Of a stretch of 64,000 nucleotides of DNA, positions 53,152-62,496 are shown in pieces. Source of the stretch: Vreelandella olivaria. Its GTDB lineage: Bacteria > Pseudomonadota > Gammaproteobacteria > Pseudomonadales > Halomonadaceae. The stretch is taken from contig AP019416.1 in the NCBI GenBank assembly GCA_004295565.1, positions 2,542,001-2,606,000 of the forward strand, written 5' to 3'. A program made the translations under genes and the position numbers. Position 1 is the stretch's first letter, and each line of letters opens with the position of its first letter. The notes under the pieces are model-generated. The model did no database searches. It was not told the origin of the DNA and saw nothing but the letters and a program-made list of their open reading frames with translations.

Positions 53152-54644
53152 ATGAAAGTTTCCGCTGTATTCAAGTTTCGCAGCCCCGAAATCCGGGCCT
53201 TGCACCTGACCTGGATTGCCTTCTTTATTACCTTTTACGTGTGGTTCAATATGGCGCCGCTCGCGTCGAGCATGCTCAAGAGCGTCGACTGGCTGACCCC
53301 GGATGATCTCAAACTGTTCGCCATCTGTAACGTGGCCTTGACCATTCCCGCCCGCATCATCGTCGGCATGGCGCTGGATCGGTTCGGCCCGCGACGGGTG
53401 TTCTCGGTGCTCATGGTCACTATGGCGCTACCGGCGTTGGCGTTTGCTTTCGGTAACAGCATGACGCAGCTGCTAGTAGCGCGCTTAGTACTGAGTTCGA
53501 TTGGTGCCAGCTTCGTGGTCGGTATCCATATGACAGCGCTGTGGTTTAAGCCCAAGGACATCGGTTTCGCCGAAGGCTTCTACGCAGGCTGGGGTAATTT
53601 CGGCTCCGCCGTAGCGGCCATGTCGCTGCCGACCATCGCCTTGAGCATGTACGGTGGCCCCGATGGCTGGCGCTGGGCAATCGCCCAGAGCGCTATTGTT
53701 ATGGCCGCTTACGGTGTTTACTACTGGTTCGCCATTACCGATGGCCCGGATGCCCAGGCTCACCGGAAGCCGCGCAAGACCGCCGCCATGGAAGTGAGCT
53801 CCTGGGGCGATATGATCAAGCTGATCATCTGGACGATCCCACTGGTCGGTGTACTCGCCATCCTGGTCTGGCGTATTCAGTATATGGGCTATTTATCCGT
53901 CACCGGTGCTGTCGTCGCTTACCTGGTCATCGTAGCGATCGTTATTTATCAGATCGTACAGATTCTGCGGGTCAACCTGCCAATCCTGCGCAAGGGAGTA
54001 CCCGAGGATGATAAATACTCATTTAACAGCGTGGCCGCCCTTAACAGCACTTACTTTGCCAACTTCGGTGCGGAACTGGCTGTGGTATCGATGCTGCCCA
54101 TGTTCTTTGAGGAGACCTGGGGCCTGAATGCCGCTACAGCCGGCCTGATCGCTGCGTCATTCGCGTTCGTCAATCTGGTGGCGCGCCCCATGGGCGGCAT
54201 GGTTTCCGACCGCATGGGTAACCGGCGCTTTGTGATGCTGTGCTACATGTTTGGCATTAGCGTTGGATTCTTGCTGATGGCCATGCTCAATTCGAGTTGG
54301 CCACTGATTTTGGCCATTGCGGTGACCATCGGCACCTCGATTTTCGTGCAAGGGGCTGAGGGGCAACCTTCGGTATCATTCCCTCCATCAAGCGCCGTAT
54401 CACTGGGCAAATCTCGGGCATGGCCGGCGCCTACGGCAATGTTGGCGCGGTGGTTTACCTAACCATCTTTACGTTTGTCACACCGTCGCAGTTCTTCTAC
54501 ATCATCGCCACTGGCGCTTTCATTAGCTGGTTGATCTGTTTGGTATGGCTCAAGGAGCCAGAAGGCGCTTTTGACGACGAGTACTATGTTTCTTCAGTCG
54601 ATAGAGATATCGAAGAGCAGGCACTTCAGAGTGCCAAGCGCTGA
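53152..54644 (+). CDS. Nitrate/nitrite MFS transporter, second type; one frameshift
   Basis: A 12-helix MFS protein of the nitrate/nitrite porter family, with the signature GFAEGFYAGWGNFGSAVAAM and the second half ANFGAELAVVSMLPMFF. It differs from the NarK at 50978 and resembles the NarK1/NasA-type branch. ATG 53152 (MKVSAVFKFRSPEIRAL) is chosen; the frame is open upstream to 53113. Near 54362 GGGG needs five G to read EGATFGIIPSIKRRITGQ. About 497 residues restored. Confidence 0.88.
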
Positions 54645-54669
54645 ACGGTCGGAACATCTGTAGCATCAC

Positions 54670-54703
54670 GGCACTGTTCGGTCGATTGGAGCCGGACAGT
54701 GCC
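54670..54703 (+). terminator. Hairpin after the second nitrate transporter gene
   Basis: GGCACTGT..CGG and CCG..ACAGTGCC form an 8+3 bp stem with a 10-base loop, 26 bp after the stop codon. No T-run follows, so termination is uncertain. Confidence 0.5.
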
Positions 54704-54712
54704 TCTAGAGTC

Positions 54713-54738
54713 AAAAAGAGCGCCCCCAGAGCGCTCTT
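54713..54738 (-). terminator. Rho-independent terminator of the AhpD-like gene
   Basis: On the minus strand AAGAGCGC, a seven-base loop and GCGCTCTT are followed by TTTGA. The hairpin starts at the stop codon of the gene at 54737-55057. Confidence 0.65.
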
Positions 54739-55057
54739 AATCAGGATCTGTGATGTCCTCAATCCAGGTTAAGGCCGCCACAGCCGTCGGAAATCCGGTG
54801 GTAGGAATCGCTAACATGGCTACTTGTTTAAGTTCCTCGGCACTCACGCCCTCCTCCAAGGCACGACGCACATGGGAGTGAACGGCCCCTTCGGAGCGTG
54901 CCCCAATGGCCAACGAGAGTTTTATCAAGCGCCGGCTACGTTCATCAAGCGGCCCAGCTTCAGCACAGGCTTTGCCCAAAGCGGCATAAGCTTCCCATAT
55001 CTCAGGATACTGGTTCGCGACATCTCCGGCTCCAGAAGGCAAATCATGCTTTGTCAT
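54737..55057 (-). CDS. Carboxymuconolactone decarboxylase-family (AhpD-like) protein
   Basis: 106 residues from ATG 55057 (MTKHDLPSGAGDV). The family core is RSRRLIKLSLAIGARSEGAV followed by HSHVRRALEEGVSAEEL. The usual CxxC of AhpD is replaced by SEGAVHSH, so a redox role is unlikely. Function unknown; it is a stand-alone gene with its own terminator between the nitrate transporter and the MarR gene. Confidence 0.85.
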   Translation of the reverse strand: MTKHDLPSGAGDVANQYPEIWEAYAALGKACAEAGPLDERSRRLIKLSLAIGARSEGAVHSHVRRALEEGVSAEELKQVAMLAIPTTGFPTAVAALTWIEDITDPD

Positions 55058-55216
55058 AGTGCAATACCTTAACGATAAATTGAAGTTCACAGTATAGAAG
55101 TACAGCAACTAAATGCCACCCACCACACTTAAGAGCTAAACACAGCAATCGAACAAAGCATTATTAATGAGGACATTCGATGTATATTGGCTATATCCAA
55201 CTTTTTAAGCTCTGCA

Positions 55217-55633
55217 TTAAGTGGATTTATTCCAACCAGGAAATGGCGTCTCTTCCTGCAAATGACGCAACTCAGGTTGATGAGCTTCAGCAATTTGGGT
55301 TACCCGACTCACGCCCTCTTCCAATAAATGCACTTCTATTTGGCGGCGATCCTCACGCCCTTGCCGCCGCACAACCAATGATAGTTGCTCACAGCGGTCA
55401 ACTAGCGCCACCACCCCATGATGTTTTGATTGAAGCCGCTCAGCAAGCTCGCCCACCGTCGCCCAGTCTCTTCCCTGGAAGCCACGAAGATGTAGCAATA
55501 GTTGATACTGCAAGGGTGTCAGCCCATAGCGGCGACAGATATCTTCACTATGGCGAAGAAAACAACGCAACCGATAACGAAATTGCGACAGCCTTTCAAA
55601 GTCGCTTTTATCAAGTGTTTGGGGGTTATTCAT
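55217..55633 (-). CDS. MarR-family transcriptional regulator
   Basis: 138 residues with a winged helix: YGLTPLQYQLLLHLRGF, then the recognition region VGELAERLQSKHHGVVALVD and the wing RQGREDRRQIEVHLLEEG. It is divergent from the second Yip1-like gene. The palindrome at 55702-55716 lies between them, and the same palindrome is before the first Yip1-like gene at 37142, so this protein is the best candidate regulator of both. The ligand is unknown. Confidence 0.88.
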   Translation of the reverse strand: MNNPQTLDKSDFERLSQFRYRLRCFLRHSEDICRRYGLTPLQYQLLLHLRGFQGRDWATVGELAERLQSKHHGVVALVDRCEQLSLVVRRQGREDRRQIEVHLLEEGVSRVTQIAEAHQPELRHLQEETPFPGWNKST

Positions 55634-55701
55634 TTTTCATTTCTCTTAGCCACATATTCAACTATCACGTATTGGCCCATTAATAGCGCCTTTAAAAACA
55701 A

Positions 55702-55716
55702 TATCACACCATGATA
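55702..55716. promoter_or_regulatory. Likely MarR operator between marR-like and Yip1-like genes
   Basis: TATCACACCATGATA; the outer arms TATCA/TGATA are inverted repeats and 12 of 15 bases match the palindrome core at 37084-37098. It lies 41 bp before ATG 55757, the same distance as in the first copy. Confidence 0.65.
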
Positions 55717-55756
55717 CAATATGCCATTGAGCTTATCCCTTCAGGAGGAGGCTGAA

Positions 55757-56329
55757 ATGAGAGTACTCACTTTGCTTAAATTACCATTCAACCATTGTGA
55801 AAGCTGGAAAGAGTTACAAGCTTCCTCCCCCTCCATTCCTTTACTAGCGTGGCTGGTGGTGTTACCCATGTCGCTCTTACCGCCAGTAATGCTCTATTAT
55901 GCAGGCACCGATTACGGCGATGCATTTATGGCGGGCTTTGCTGACCGAGAGTGGCGTTTTATCACGACAATTATTTTCCTTGCAGAGATATTGAGTTTTT
56001 TCGTTATCGGCTGGGTAATCTACGCGGTAGTCAATGGAACGGTTGAACTATCTATCAGCTATCAAGACGCCTATTTGCTCGCTGTGCTTGTACCACTACC
56101 GCTATTCATTTCATCGTTGGCACTTTTGGCACCCAACCTTTTGTTCAACGTAGTGGTGATACTCACTGCGCTGGGCATCTCTTGCAGCTTGATTTACCAC
56201 GGCTTACAAGCACTGTGTACGTGTACGCATCGAGACTTTGATGTGGCGACTATCTCGGCCACTTACACGATTATGGCAGCCAGTGCTTTAGGGTGGGGGA
56301 TTCTATTTGCTGTTATCTGGGCTTATTAA
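55757..56329 (+). CDS. Yip1-family (DUF1282-like) membrane protein, copy 2
   Basis: 190 residues with five membrane segments, paralogous to the protein at 37142. Shared stretches include LPMSLLPPVMLYYAG, FADREWRFITTI (R/Q variant), LGISCSLIYHGLQALC and ending VIWAY. The start is ATG 55757 behind AGGAGG. It is divergent from the MarR gene and convergent with a second DUF488 gene. The local sequence looks more AT-rich than the nar/nos genes, a possible sign of separate origin. Function unknown. Confidence 0.8.
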   Translation: MRVLTLLKLPFNHCESWKELQASSPSIPLLAWLVVLPMSLLPPVMLYYAGTDYGDAFMAGFADREWRFITTIIFLAEILSFFVIGWVIYAVVNGTVELSISYQDAYLLAVLVPLPLFISSLALLAPNLLFNVVVILTALGISCSLIYHGLQALCTCTHRDFDVATISATYTIMAASALGWGILFAVIWAY

Positions 56330-56411
56330 GCCATGAATATTAGGCGCACTGGCCTACCGGGGCACCAATCCAGTCATCTTCAGCCAAATGATGACGCGTG
56401 AAGCAAACGGT

Positions 56412-56840
56412 CTAACGTTGAGAGGTGGGTAATGTGTGCGCCAGGCAGGGCGATGAGCAAAATTCACGATCACTCGCGTCTTCCTCTTCCAGCGCGGATA
56501 GCGCCAGCTCTTTGATTACTGGAAGGTGGGAATCTTCAATTTTACGTGCGGCGGTTAGTAGGGTAACTCGCCCTGCTCGTGCGAATCTCATTAAAGGCAG
56601 TAGCTTATCGGGGCATGCTTTCAGCTCACGACTGTATCGCTCAAGAAACAGCGTCGTACTGATTTCTTGCTGTTGATATTGACGATGTAGTTGAGACCCG
56701 GGGCTATCTCCGGGTACCACTCGCTCAACGCTAGCGAGTGGCGCGGCACCGTTAGGCCATAGCCGATCAACCAACACCCGAGTGCCGTCGTGATCCTTTA
56801 TCGGCGCATATATACGCTTACACATGATTTCATAGGGCAT
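56412..56840 (-). CDS. DUF488 family protein (YeaO-like), copy 2
   Basis: 142 residues (or from an internal ATG, MCKRIYAPIKDHDG). The DUF488 motif GTRVLVDRLWPNGAAP is kept, but the following block is diverged from copy 1 and from E. coli YeaO (no DEW..E/SSELRK). The C-terminus is longer, with two extra cysteines (REFCSSPCLAHT). It is convergent with the Yip1-like gene, while copy 1 is tandem with its partner. Confidence 0.78.
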   Translation of the reverse strand: MPYEIMCKRIYAPIKDHDGTRVLVDRLWPNGAAPLASVERVVPGDSPGSQLHRQYQQQEISTTLFLERYSRELKACPDKLLPLMRFARAGRVTLLTAARKIEDSHLPVIKELALSALEEEDASDREFCSSPCLAHTLPTSQR

Positions 56841-57208
56841 TGTTTATATACCTCTGCCAGCGAGTTCACCCATATCAGTATTAACATAGCAGTAAATTTA
56901 GCCATGTTGATAGCTGTAGGCATCTACTCAACTTATTACCGGGCAGCGGACATCGTTACGATGACAAGAAACTCACGGGCAAGCACTGGGTTGCAAATAA
57001 TGGACATACCAAGGTTCTTGCGTTCGACGTTCATAACGAACATGCAATACTTGCTGCCGACCATTTAAAATGAGCATCAAATGGGAGATCAGTTAGGCAA
57101 CTGAAGATTTCAACAAATTTCTTTTGATGAAGCACCCGCCAGATATCGTTTTTGATGTAAAAAATAAAGTCAGCTAGCCACCCTTTGGGCAGCTAGCTTT
57201 TTGCGGTT
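56841..57208. other. Gap of 368 bp with a coding-like remnant
   Basis: No complete gene. From about 56958 to 57071 one plus-strand frame reads RYDDKKLTGKHWVANNGHTK then VLAFDVHNEHAILAADHLK and a stop, which looks like the C-terminal part of a protein rather than random sequence, but it has no start and no family I recognise. The overlapping ATG frame at 56790-57068 looks non-coding. Confidence 0.4.
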
Positions 57209-58155
57209 TTATTTACCGGGCTGCCCTGGAAAAGGGATAAATTCAGCATCGTCTCCCGGAGGAAGGCGAAAGCGGCCATGTTCAAAATCGCCCTCTATCC
57301 ATGCTTGCTTGGCAGCCTCCAGCTTTTCCTGGGAAGAAGCAACGAAATTCCAGGAGATATACCGTGGGCCGTTCAGTGTTTCACCGCCCAGTAGCATCAG
57401 CCGAGTGCCGGTTTCACCCGCCACCACCGTGATCGGGTCGCCTGGCCGGAACACCATCATGCGGCCAGCCTCGAAGGTCTCGCCTGCAATGATGACGCTA
57501 CCGGACATGACATAAATGCCACGATCCTCATGATTATCCGGCAAGGGTAGTTTTGCCCCTGGCTGCAGTATCGCATCCGCATAGAACATTTCAGAGAAGG
57601 TCTTTACCGGCGCCCGCTCTCCCAGGCCATGCCCAGGATCAAACGCACTTCCTTGCCCTCTCCTTTCAGTACTGGCAGAGTCTCCTCGGCATGATGCTCG
57701 AAGCTGGCAGGCTGATCTTCATAGGCTTCGGGGAGCGCTACCCAGGTTTGTATGCCCAATACTGAGTGCTTATTCTGACGAGTGATAGCACTGGTGCGCT
57801 CCGAATGGGTGACCCCATTGCCCGCCACCATCCAATTAACCGCCCCAGGATGAATCATTTGGTTGGTGCCCAGGCTATCACGGTGTTGGAACTCCCCTTG
57901 ATATAGATACGTAACAGTGGCTAGCCCAATATGGGGGTGTGGGCGAACATCAATGCCTTCGTCCTTAAGAAATTCAACGGGCCCCATCTGATCAAAAAAA
58001 ATGAATGGCCCCACCATCTGCCGCTTCGGGGCAGGCAGTGCACGGCGCACTTCAAAACCACCCAAATCCCGAGCGCGGGGAACAATCAGTGTCTCTATAT
58101 CATTCAAACTGCCGGCGGATGGGCACTTTGGCTCTAAATCAGGCATCCAACTCAT
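57209..58155 (-). CDS. Pirin family protein; one frameshift
   Basis: A double cupin protein of the pirin type (some act as quercetinases, others as regulators). The metal site RPHPHIGLATVTYLYQGEF is in the first cupin, and MIHPGAVNWMVAGNGVTHSE follows. ATG 58155 (MSWMPDLEPKCPSAG) is chosen. A lost base near 57628 breaks the frame (AWGERAPVKTFSEMFYADA); the second cupin runs to 57209. Restored length is about 315 residues, slightly longer than most. Substrate unknown. Confidence 0.87.
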
Positions 58156-58199
58156 AGGTTTTCTCCAGAAGTGAAAGATAGGAACATGTGGTAAGCAGC

Positions 58200-58256
58200 T
58201 TACAAAAGCACATCGTGCCACTCTGAGTGTCGCGCAAACTGTGCCTTTGCAAATGG
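58200..58256 (-). pseudogene. C-terminal piece of the acetyltransferase gene split by IS30
   Basis: On the minus strand, right at the left IS end, the sequence reads FAKAQFARHSEWHDVLL and a stop at 58200. It continues exactly where the piece at 59355-59603 ends (KKIMPLCP), so both are halves of one GNAT-like gene. Confidence 0.75.
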
Positions 58257-59354
58257 GGCGGTCTCAATGAACAAGCGCAACACCTAACCTATCAGGTAGG
58301 GTATTGCCATGACTTATTGTTACCACCATCTTTCTGCTGAAGATCGAGCCGCCATCATGCTGATGCAGGGTCACCACTCGATTCGTGCTATCGCGCGTCA
58401 ATTGGGACGTGCACCCAGCACCATTTCACGAGAGCTGACACGCCACGCGGTCAGGCCTGACATAGCATATGACGCCAGTCTCGCTGGATATCGAGCCCGA
58501 CTGACCCGCTGTCGGCCTCGCCGTAGCCCGAAGCTGCCTCTCAATGGTGAGCTTTTCGAGCTGGTGGCCTACCTGCTGCGCAAGTACTGGTCACCCGAGC
58601 AAATAGCCCGCACACTGAAGCGTATGTTTCCTGATAACACTGACCGCCACGTCTCACACGAAGCCATCTACAATGCGCTCTACCTCATGCCGCGCGGCTC
58701 GCTCAAGAAGGAACTGATTGCCTGTTTGCGCCAGGGGAAAGGTAAACGACGCCCTCGCAGCCATGGCAAGGATAGGCGGCAACAGATTCCTGATCTGGTG
58801 AGCATCCATCTGCGGCCTCCAGAGATCGAAGACCGCCTGATGCCCGGCCACTGGGAGGGAGATCTCATCATTGGCGCTAACAATCGCTCTGCCGTTGGTA
58901 CATTGGTGGAGCGCACGACGCGTTTAGTGATCCTGGCGAAAGTAGATGGCACCACCGCTACAGCAGCGGCCATCGGCTTCAGCGACAAGCTCAATGAGGT
59001 GCCGCGCTCCCTCCGTCTGTCGATGACCTATGACCAGGGCAAAGAGATGGTGAAGCATGCCGAGATCACTCAGAAGACGGGGACAGCGATCTACATTGCC
59101 GACCCGCATAGCCCATGGCAGCGGGGTTCCAATGAGAACACCAACGGGCTGTTGAGACAGTACCTGCCGAAGGGCACGGATCTGTCGGTCTACAGTCAGG
59201 AAGAACTCGACGAAATCGCTGACTCACTCAATACACGGCCACGCAAGACACTGGACTGGCGCACGCCGCTGGAAGTCTACGCCGAGGTGCTCAAGAAATC
59301 CGTCGCCGATCCGAGCACTATTCAATAGCGTTGCACTTGGAACTTGAGGCCGCC
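58257..59354 (+). mobile_element. IS30-family insertion sequence (1098 bp)
   Basis: The ends are imperfect inverted repeats: left GGCGGTCTCAATGAACAAG, right (inverted) GGCGGCCTCAAGTTCCAAG, both followed by .GCAAC. The element is flanked by a direct TGG (58254-58256 and 59355-59357), a 3-bp target duplication as is usual for IS30. One full transposase lies inside. The interrupted gene can be rebuilt by removing the element and one TGG. Confidence 0.9.
58309..59328 (+). CDS. IS30-family transposase
   Basis: 339 residues, intact. The N-terminal helix-turn-helix is RAIARQLGRAPSTISRELTR. The DDE catalytic core includes GHWEGDLIIGANNRSAVGTL (first D), the second D in MTYDQGKEM, and the E in SPWQRGSNENTNGLLRQYLP. 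Identity and length are typical of IS30 transposases. The gene probably works in the host, given the intact ends. Confidence 0.95.
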   Translation: MTYCYHHLSAEDRAAIMLMQGHHSIRAIARQLGRAPSTISRELTRHAVRPDIAYDASLAGYRARLTRCRPRRSPKLPLNGELFELVAYLLRKYWSPEQIARTLKRMFPDNTDRHVSHEAIYNALYLMPRGSLKKELIACLRQGKGKRRPRSHGKDRRQQIPDLVSIHLRPPEIEDRLMPGHWEGDLIIGANNRSAVGTLVERTTRLVILAKVDGTTATAAAIGFSDKLNEVPRSLRLSMTYDQGKEMVKHAEITQKTGTAIYIADPHSPWQRGSNENTNGLLRQYLPKGTDLSVYSQEELDEIADSLNTRPRKTLDWRTPLEVYAEVLKKSVADPSTIQ

Positions 59355-59603
59355 TGGACATAACGGCATGATTTTTTTTGCCCGAGGAGCGAACGTCTTC
59401 CACTGCTTTTGCGACTAACGCAAAACCCACTTTTGTCCGCGCATAGCATCAGGCACTTCAGTACTATCAATGATAATCATCGAATCACCTGCTTTCGAAT
59501 AAGTCATCACTGCTTTAGCCCCATTGAGTTCAACCAGGTAGCGTCCCTTGGTATCGCTGGTTTCATGCTCAATGGTAAATGAGGCTTTAGATACATCAGA
59601 CAT
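59355..59603 (-). pseudogene. GNAT N-acetyltransferase (YidJ-like) interrupted by IS30; two frameshifts
   Basis: Starts MSDVSKASFTIEHETSD at 59603 with AAGGAG upstream. The short GNAT fold follows (TKGRYLVELNGAKAVMTYSK, STEVPDAMRGQKVGFALVAK after repair) and reads VEDVRSSGKKIMPLCP up to the IS border. Two A-run errors (four A need five near 59421; eight A need seven near 59370) are present. The last 17 residues lie on the other side of the IS. The gene is truly broken by the insertion. Confidence 0.8.
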
Positions 59604-59751
59604 CGCACTCTCCTTTTTGTATTACCGGGTAAACAGCTCAGCATTTGTCTCTAAAGTACTTAAGAGTATGACTACACTTCGCACTTAGTCTTTTGAAACC
59701 CAGTCTTTCGAATAAACTCTTATGCTCGACCTTCATGTGGATGATTGAACG

Positions 59752-60915
59752 TCAAAAATGGCGCACGACCGGGCCTTCCTCCCCTTGGTGGAAACGCAGT
59801 ACTTCCTCTTGGATATCGGCGGCTGATTTAGACACGCGCTTATGTTGACGCAGATGCTCGGCCCAGGATTCAACCTGGAACCACTCCAACATCAAGCTGG
59901 GATCGGCGGAATCCTCGGTAATGCCCCACGCATAGGCGCCATCGCGCCGCCTTTCAGCAGAGAGCCTAGCCAATATTTTCAGAAAGGCGGGACGATCTGC
60001 CAGGGCTACCCGGTACTCTATCTGGATAAGCACCGGTCCGCGGTCATACTCAACGGGTGTGGCCGTTAGCGGCTCGGGCCAGTGATTTGACGGCATCAAG
60101 TCGGATTCGCCTTTGGGCAACTTAATACGGTGTGCAATACATCCGATCGCTGCTAGCCCGACCGCGCCAGATAGTAACGCCAACGGCACGCCAATCCCTT
60201 GAGCGATTATTCCCCATGCCAAACTGCCCGCGGCCATGGCACCATTAAATACAGTCAGGTATACCGCCAGAGAGCGGCCACGTACCCAATTGGGGAGGAT
60301 TGCCTGGGCGACGCCGTTAAGCGTCGTCAACGCTGTAATCCAAGCGGCACCAAGGATCAATAGAGAGGTCACGGCGAGCCATTTGGGCGGCGCCAGACAT
60401 AGCAAAGCCATGACGGACGAAGTGACCAATGCCGACGTTAGAAGCAGGCCGTCAGGGCTAAGGTACATACGCAAGCGAGGCATAATAACAGCCCCTCCGA
60501 TTGCCCCCAGGCCAACTGCACCGAGCAATATGCCATAGAAGCTTGGGCCGCCTTCCAGCAACTGACGTGCGACTAGCGGCAGTAGTGCCCAGACTGAGCT
60601 GGCCATAGCAAAGAAGAGAAAGGCGCGCAGCAGGACAATATGCAGCTCACGACTGGCGCGGGCGTAACGGAGCCCGGCACGGAAAGCGCCTGGGAAGCGT
60701 TCGGATAGGGCATCCCGTTGCGTTGCTGGTCGTTTCCACCACATCAGCGCAGCAATGACAACGACACAGCTCAGAACGTCTACTCCATAGGTAAACGCGG
60801 CTCCCATGCTGGCCAGCAACAGCCCGCCCAAAGCGGGACCTACGGCACGGGCAATGTTGATCCCCAACGAGTTGAGTCCCACGGCATTCTTGAAGTCTTT
60901 CTTGTCTATCAACAC
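59752..60915 (-). pseudogene. MFS exporter (EntS-like, MFS_3) lacking its N-terminus
   Basis: 387 residues starting inside the family at KKDFKNAVGLNSLGINIARA; normally about 150 residues with the first membrane segments and the MFS motif precede this point. The remaining helices are present. The C-terminal cytoplasmic domain (IEYRVALADRPAFLKILARL, DPSLMLEWFQVESWAEHLRQ) is the extra ABM-like domain of this branch. The open frame starts 9 bp after the stop codon of the amidase, so a deletion or recombination has joined the two. The GTG at 60915 is probably not a natural start. Confidence 0.75.
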
Positions 60916-60924
60916 CGTATACCG

Positions 60925-62435
60925 CTAGCCGATAGCGACCTGATAAGCATGGGCGACTTTAAGCACGGTCGCTTCATCCCAGCGTCTACCCACTAATTGC
61001 ATACCTACGGGCAAGCCCTCCGAAAAGCCGACTGGGACGCTCATGGCTGGATGACCACTGACATCAAAAGGGGCCGTGTTGTGAAGGTTGCTAAGCGCAC
61101 CGGCAAGTGTGCTATTGAGACTTTTATCAACAGGTCTTTTACCGCTTTCATGGCGGTGGTAGGCATGATTAACAAGTCATATGCCTGCAGAGCGTTGTCA
61201 TAATCGCGCGAGAGACGCCTACCGATATTCTGGGCTTTACCATAATAGTGGCGATTGTACTGTTCGGACATGTAGTGCCCAGCGAGAACCGTCATCTTTA
61301 CTGTGTCGCTAAAGTCATGACCGCGAGCTCGGCGAGCCCGGCCGTAAAAGTCCATAAGCTGTGTGCTGTAATGCCCTCGCCAGTTTGTGCCGTAACCATC
61401 GCCTCTGACCATGAGTTCAGTGGCTCCCTCAAAGGCGATCGCACTCCACAGCGCAAGCCCGTCGTTATGCATGGGTACCGATACCTCCGTCGCACAAGCG
61501 CCCACTTTTCCAGCACGCTGATGGCTTCTTTAACGGCTGCGTCCACGTCAGGTTCACTGACCCCGGCAATGCCAAACCCTTCACGTAGGATGCCAATGTG
61601 TATGCCAGTAAGATCTTCACTTAGCGCTTCGGTGTATTTCGCGGTACGCACGTCGTATTGGCGTGGATCTAACCCATCCGAGCCAGCAAGTACTTCCAAC
61701 ATACGGGCGCAATCTTCGGCGGTGCGCGCCATAGGGCCTACGTGGTCAAGAGTAAGCTCAATGGGAAAAATACCTGTATAAGGCACTAGGCCATGCGTTC
61801 CTTTGATCCCATAGCAACCGCTCCATGAGGCGGGTAGTCGAATAGAGCCGCCCTGATCACCTCCCAACGCCATATCAACTTCTCCGTTGGTCACCACCAC
61901 GGCGCTGCCGTTGGAAGAAGCGCCAGCTAGGCGCTCACGGTCATGGGGATTAACCGGTTGGGGTTCGGGATAGCCGGTACAGCCTCCACCGTCAAAACAG
62001 AGCGCTGGAACGGCTGTCTTGCCGATGATGTGCGCGCCCGCGTCGAGAAGCCGGGTGACCACTGTGGCATCCTCCCGGGGCACATAACCTTCCATGATCG
62101 GCGAACCATTCATCATCGGGATGCCTGCCAGAGCGATGTTATCCTTTAACGCTACCGTTCGGCCCGCAAGCGGCCCCTCTTCTGCCCCAGGCACCGAACA
62201 CTTCCAAGCCCAGCCATTGAGCGGGTTGTCGTCACCGACGGGGCGACAACCCATATCGGCCTCGCGGGTAATTTACTGGCAATGATTCATCCGCCAGTTC
62301 ATCCAAACGATCATAAATAGCCATTGAATCAGCAACAGCGGACTGGAACTCGCTCAGTTCATCAAAGGAGAGATCAAAGCCGTAATAATCGGAAATAGCT
62401 GCCAACGTATCAATGCCGGGTCGCTTCACACTCAT
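60925..62435 (-). CDS. Amidase (amidase signature family); three frameshifts
   Basis: Hydrolyses an amide to acid and ammonia. Catalytic triad regions: lysine in AGRTVALKDNIALAG, cis-serine and serine in GGDQGGSIRLPASWSGCYGI. The N-terminal extension IDTLAAISDYYGFDLSFDEL is that of the long nitrile-pathway amidases. ATG 62435 follows AAGGAG. Frame errors near 62268, 61508 (four A need five) and 61130 (four A need five). The last block MSVPVGFSEGLPVGMQLVGR and stop at 60925 close the gene, about 503 residues. It is downstream of a nitrilase-family gene. Confidence 0.88.
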
Positions 62436-62496
62436 AGTCAATTACTCCTTACATACAGACAATTACCTGAAAAGGCGTCTAGTGAGGAAATACGAA

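Noticed and set aside
56790-57068. Plus-strand ORF of 92 residues after the second DUF488 gene
   Set aside because: It begins antisense to the DUF488 start and has no family-like sequence or ribosome site; a different frame of the same stretch looks more protein-like.
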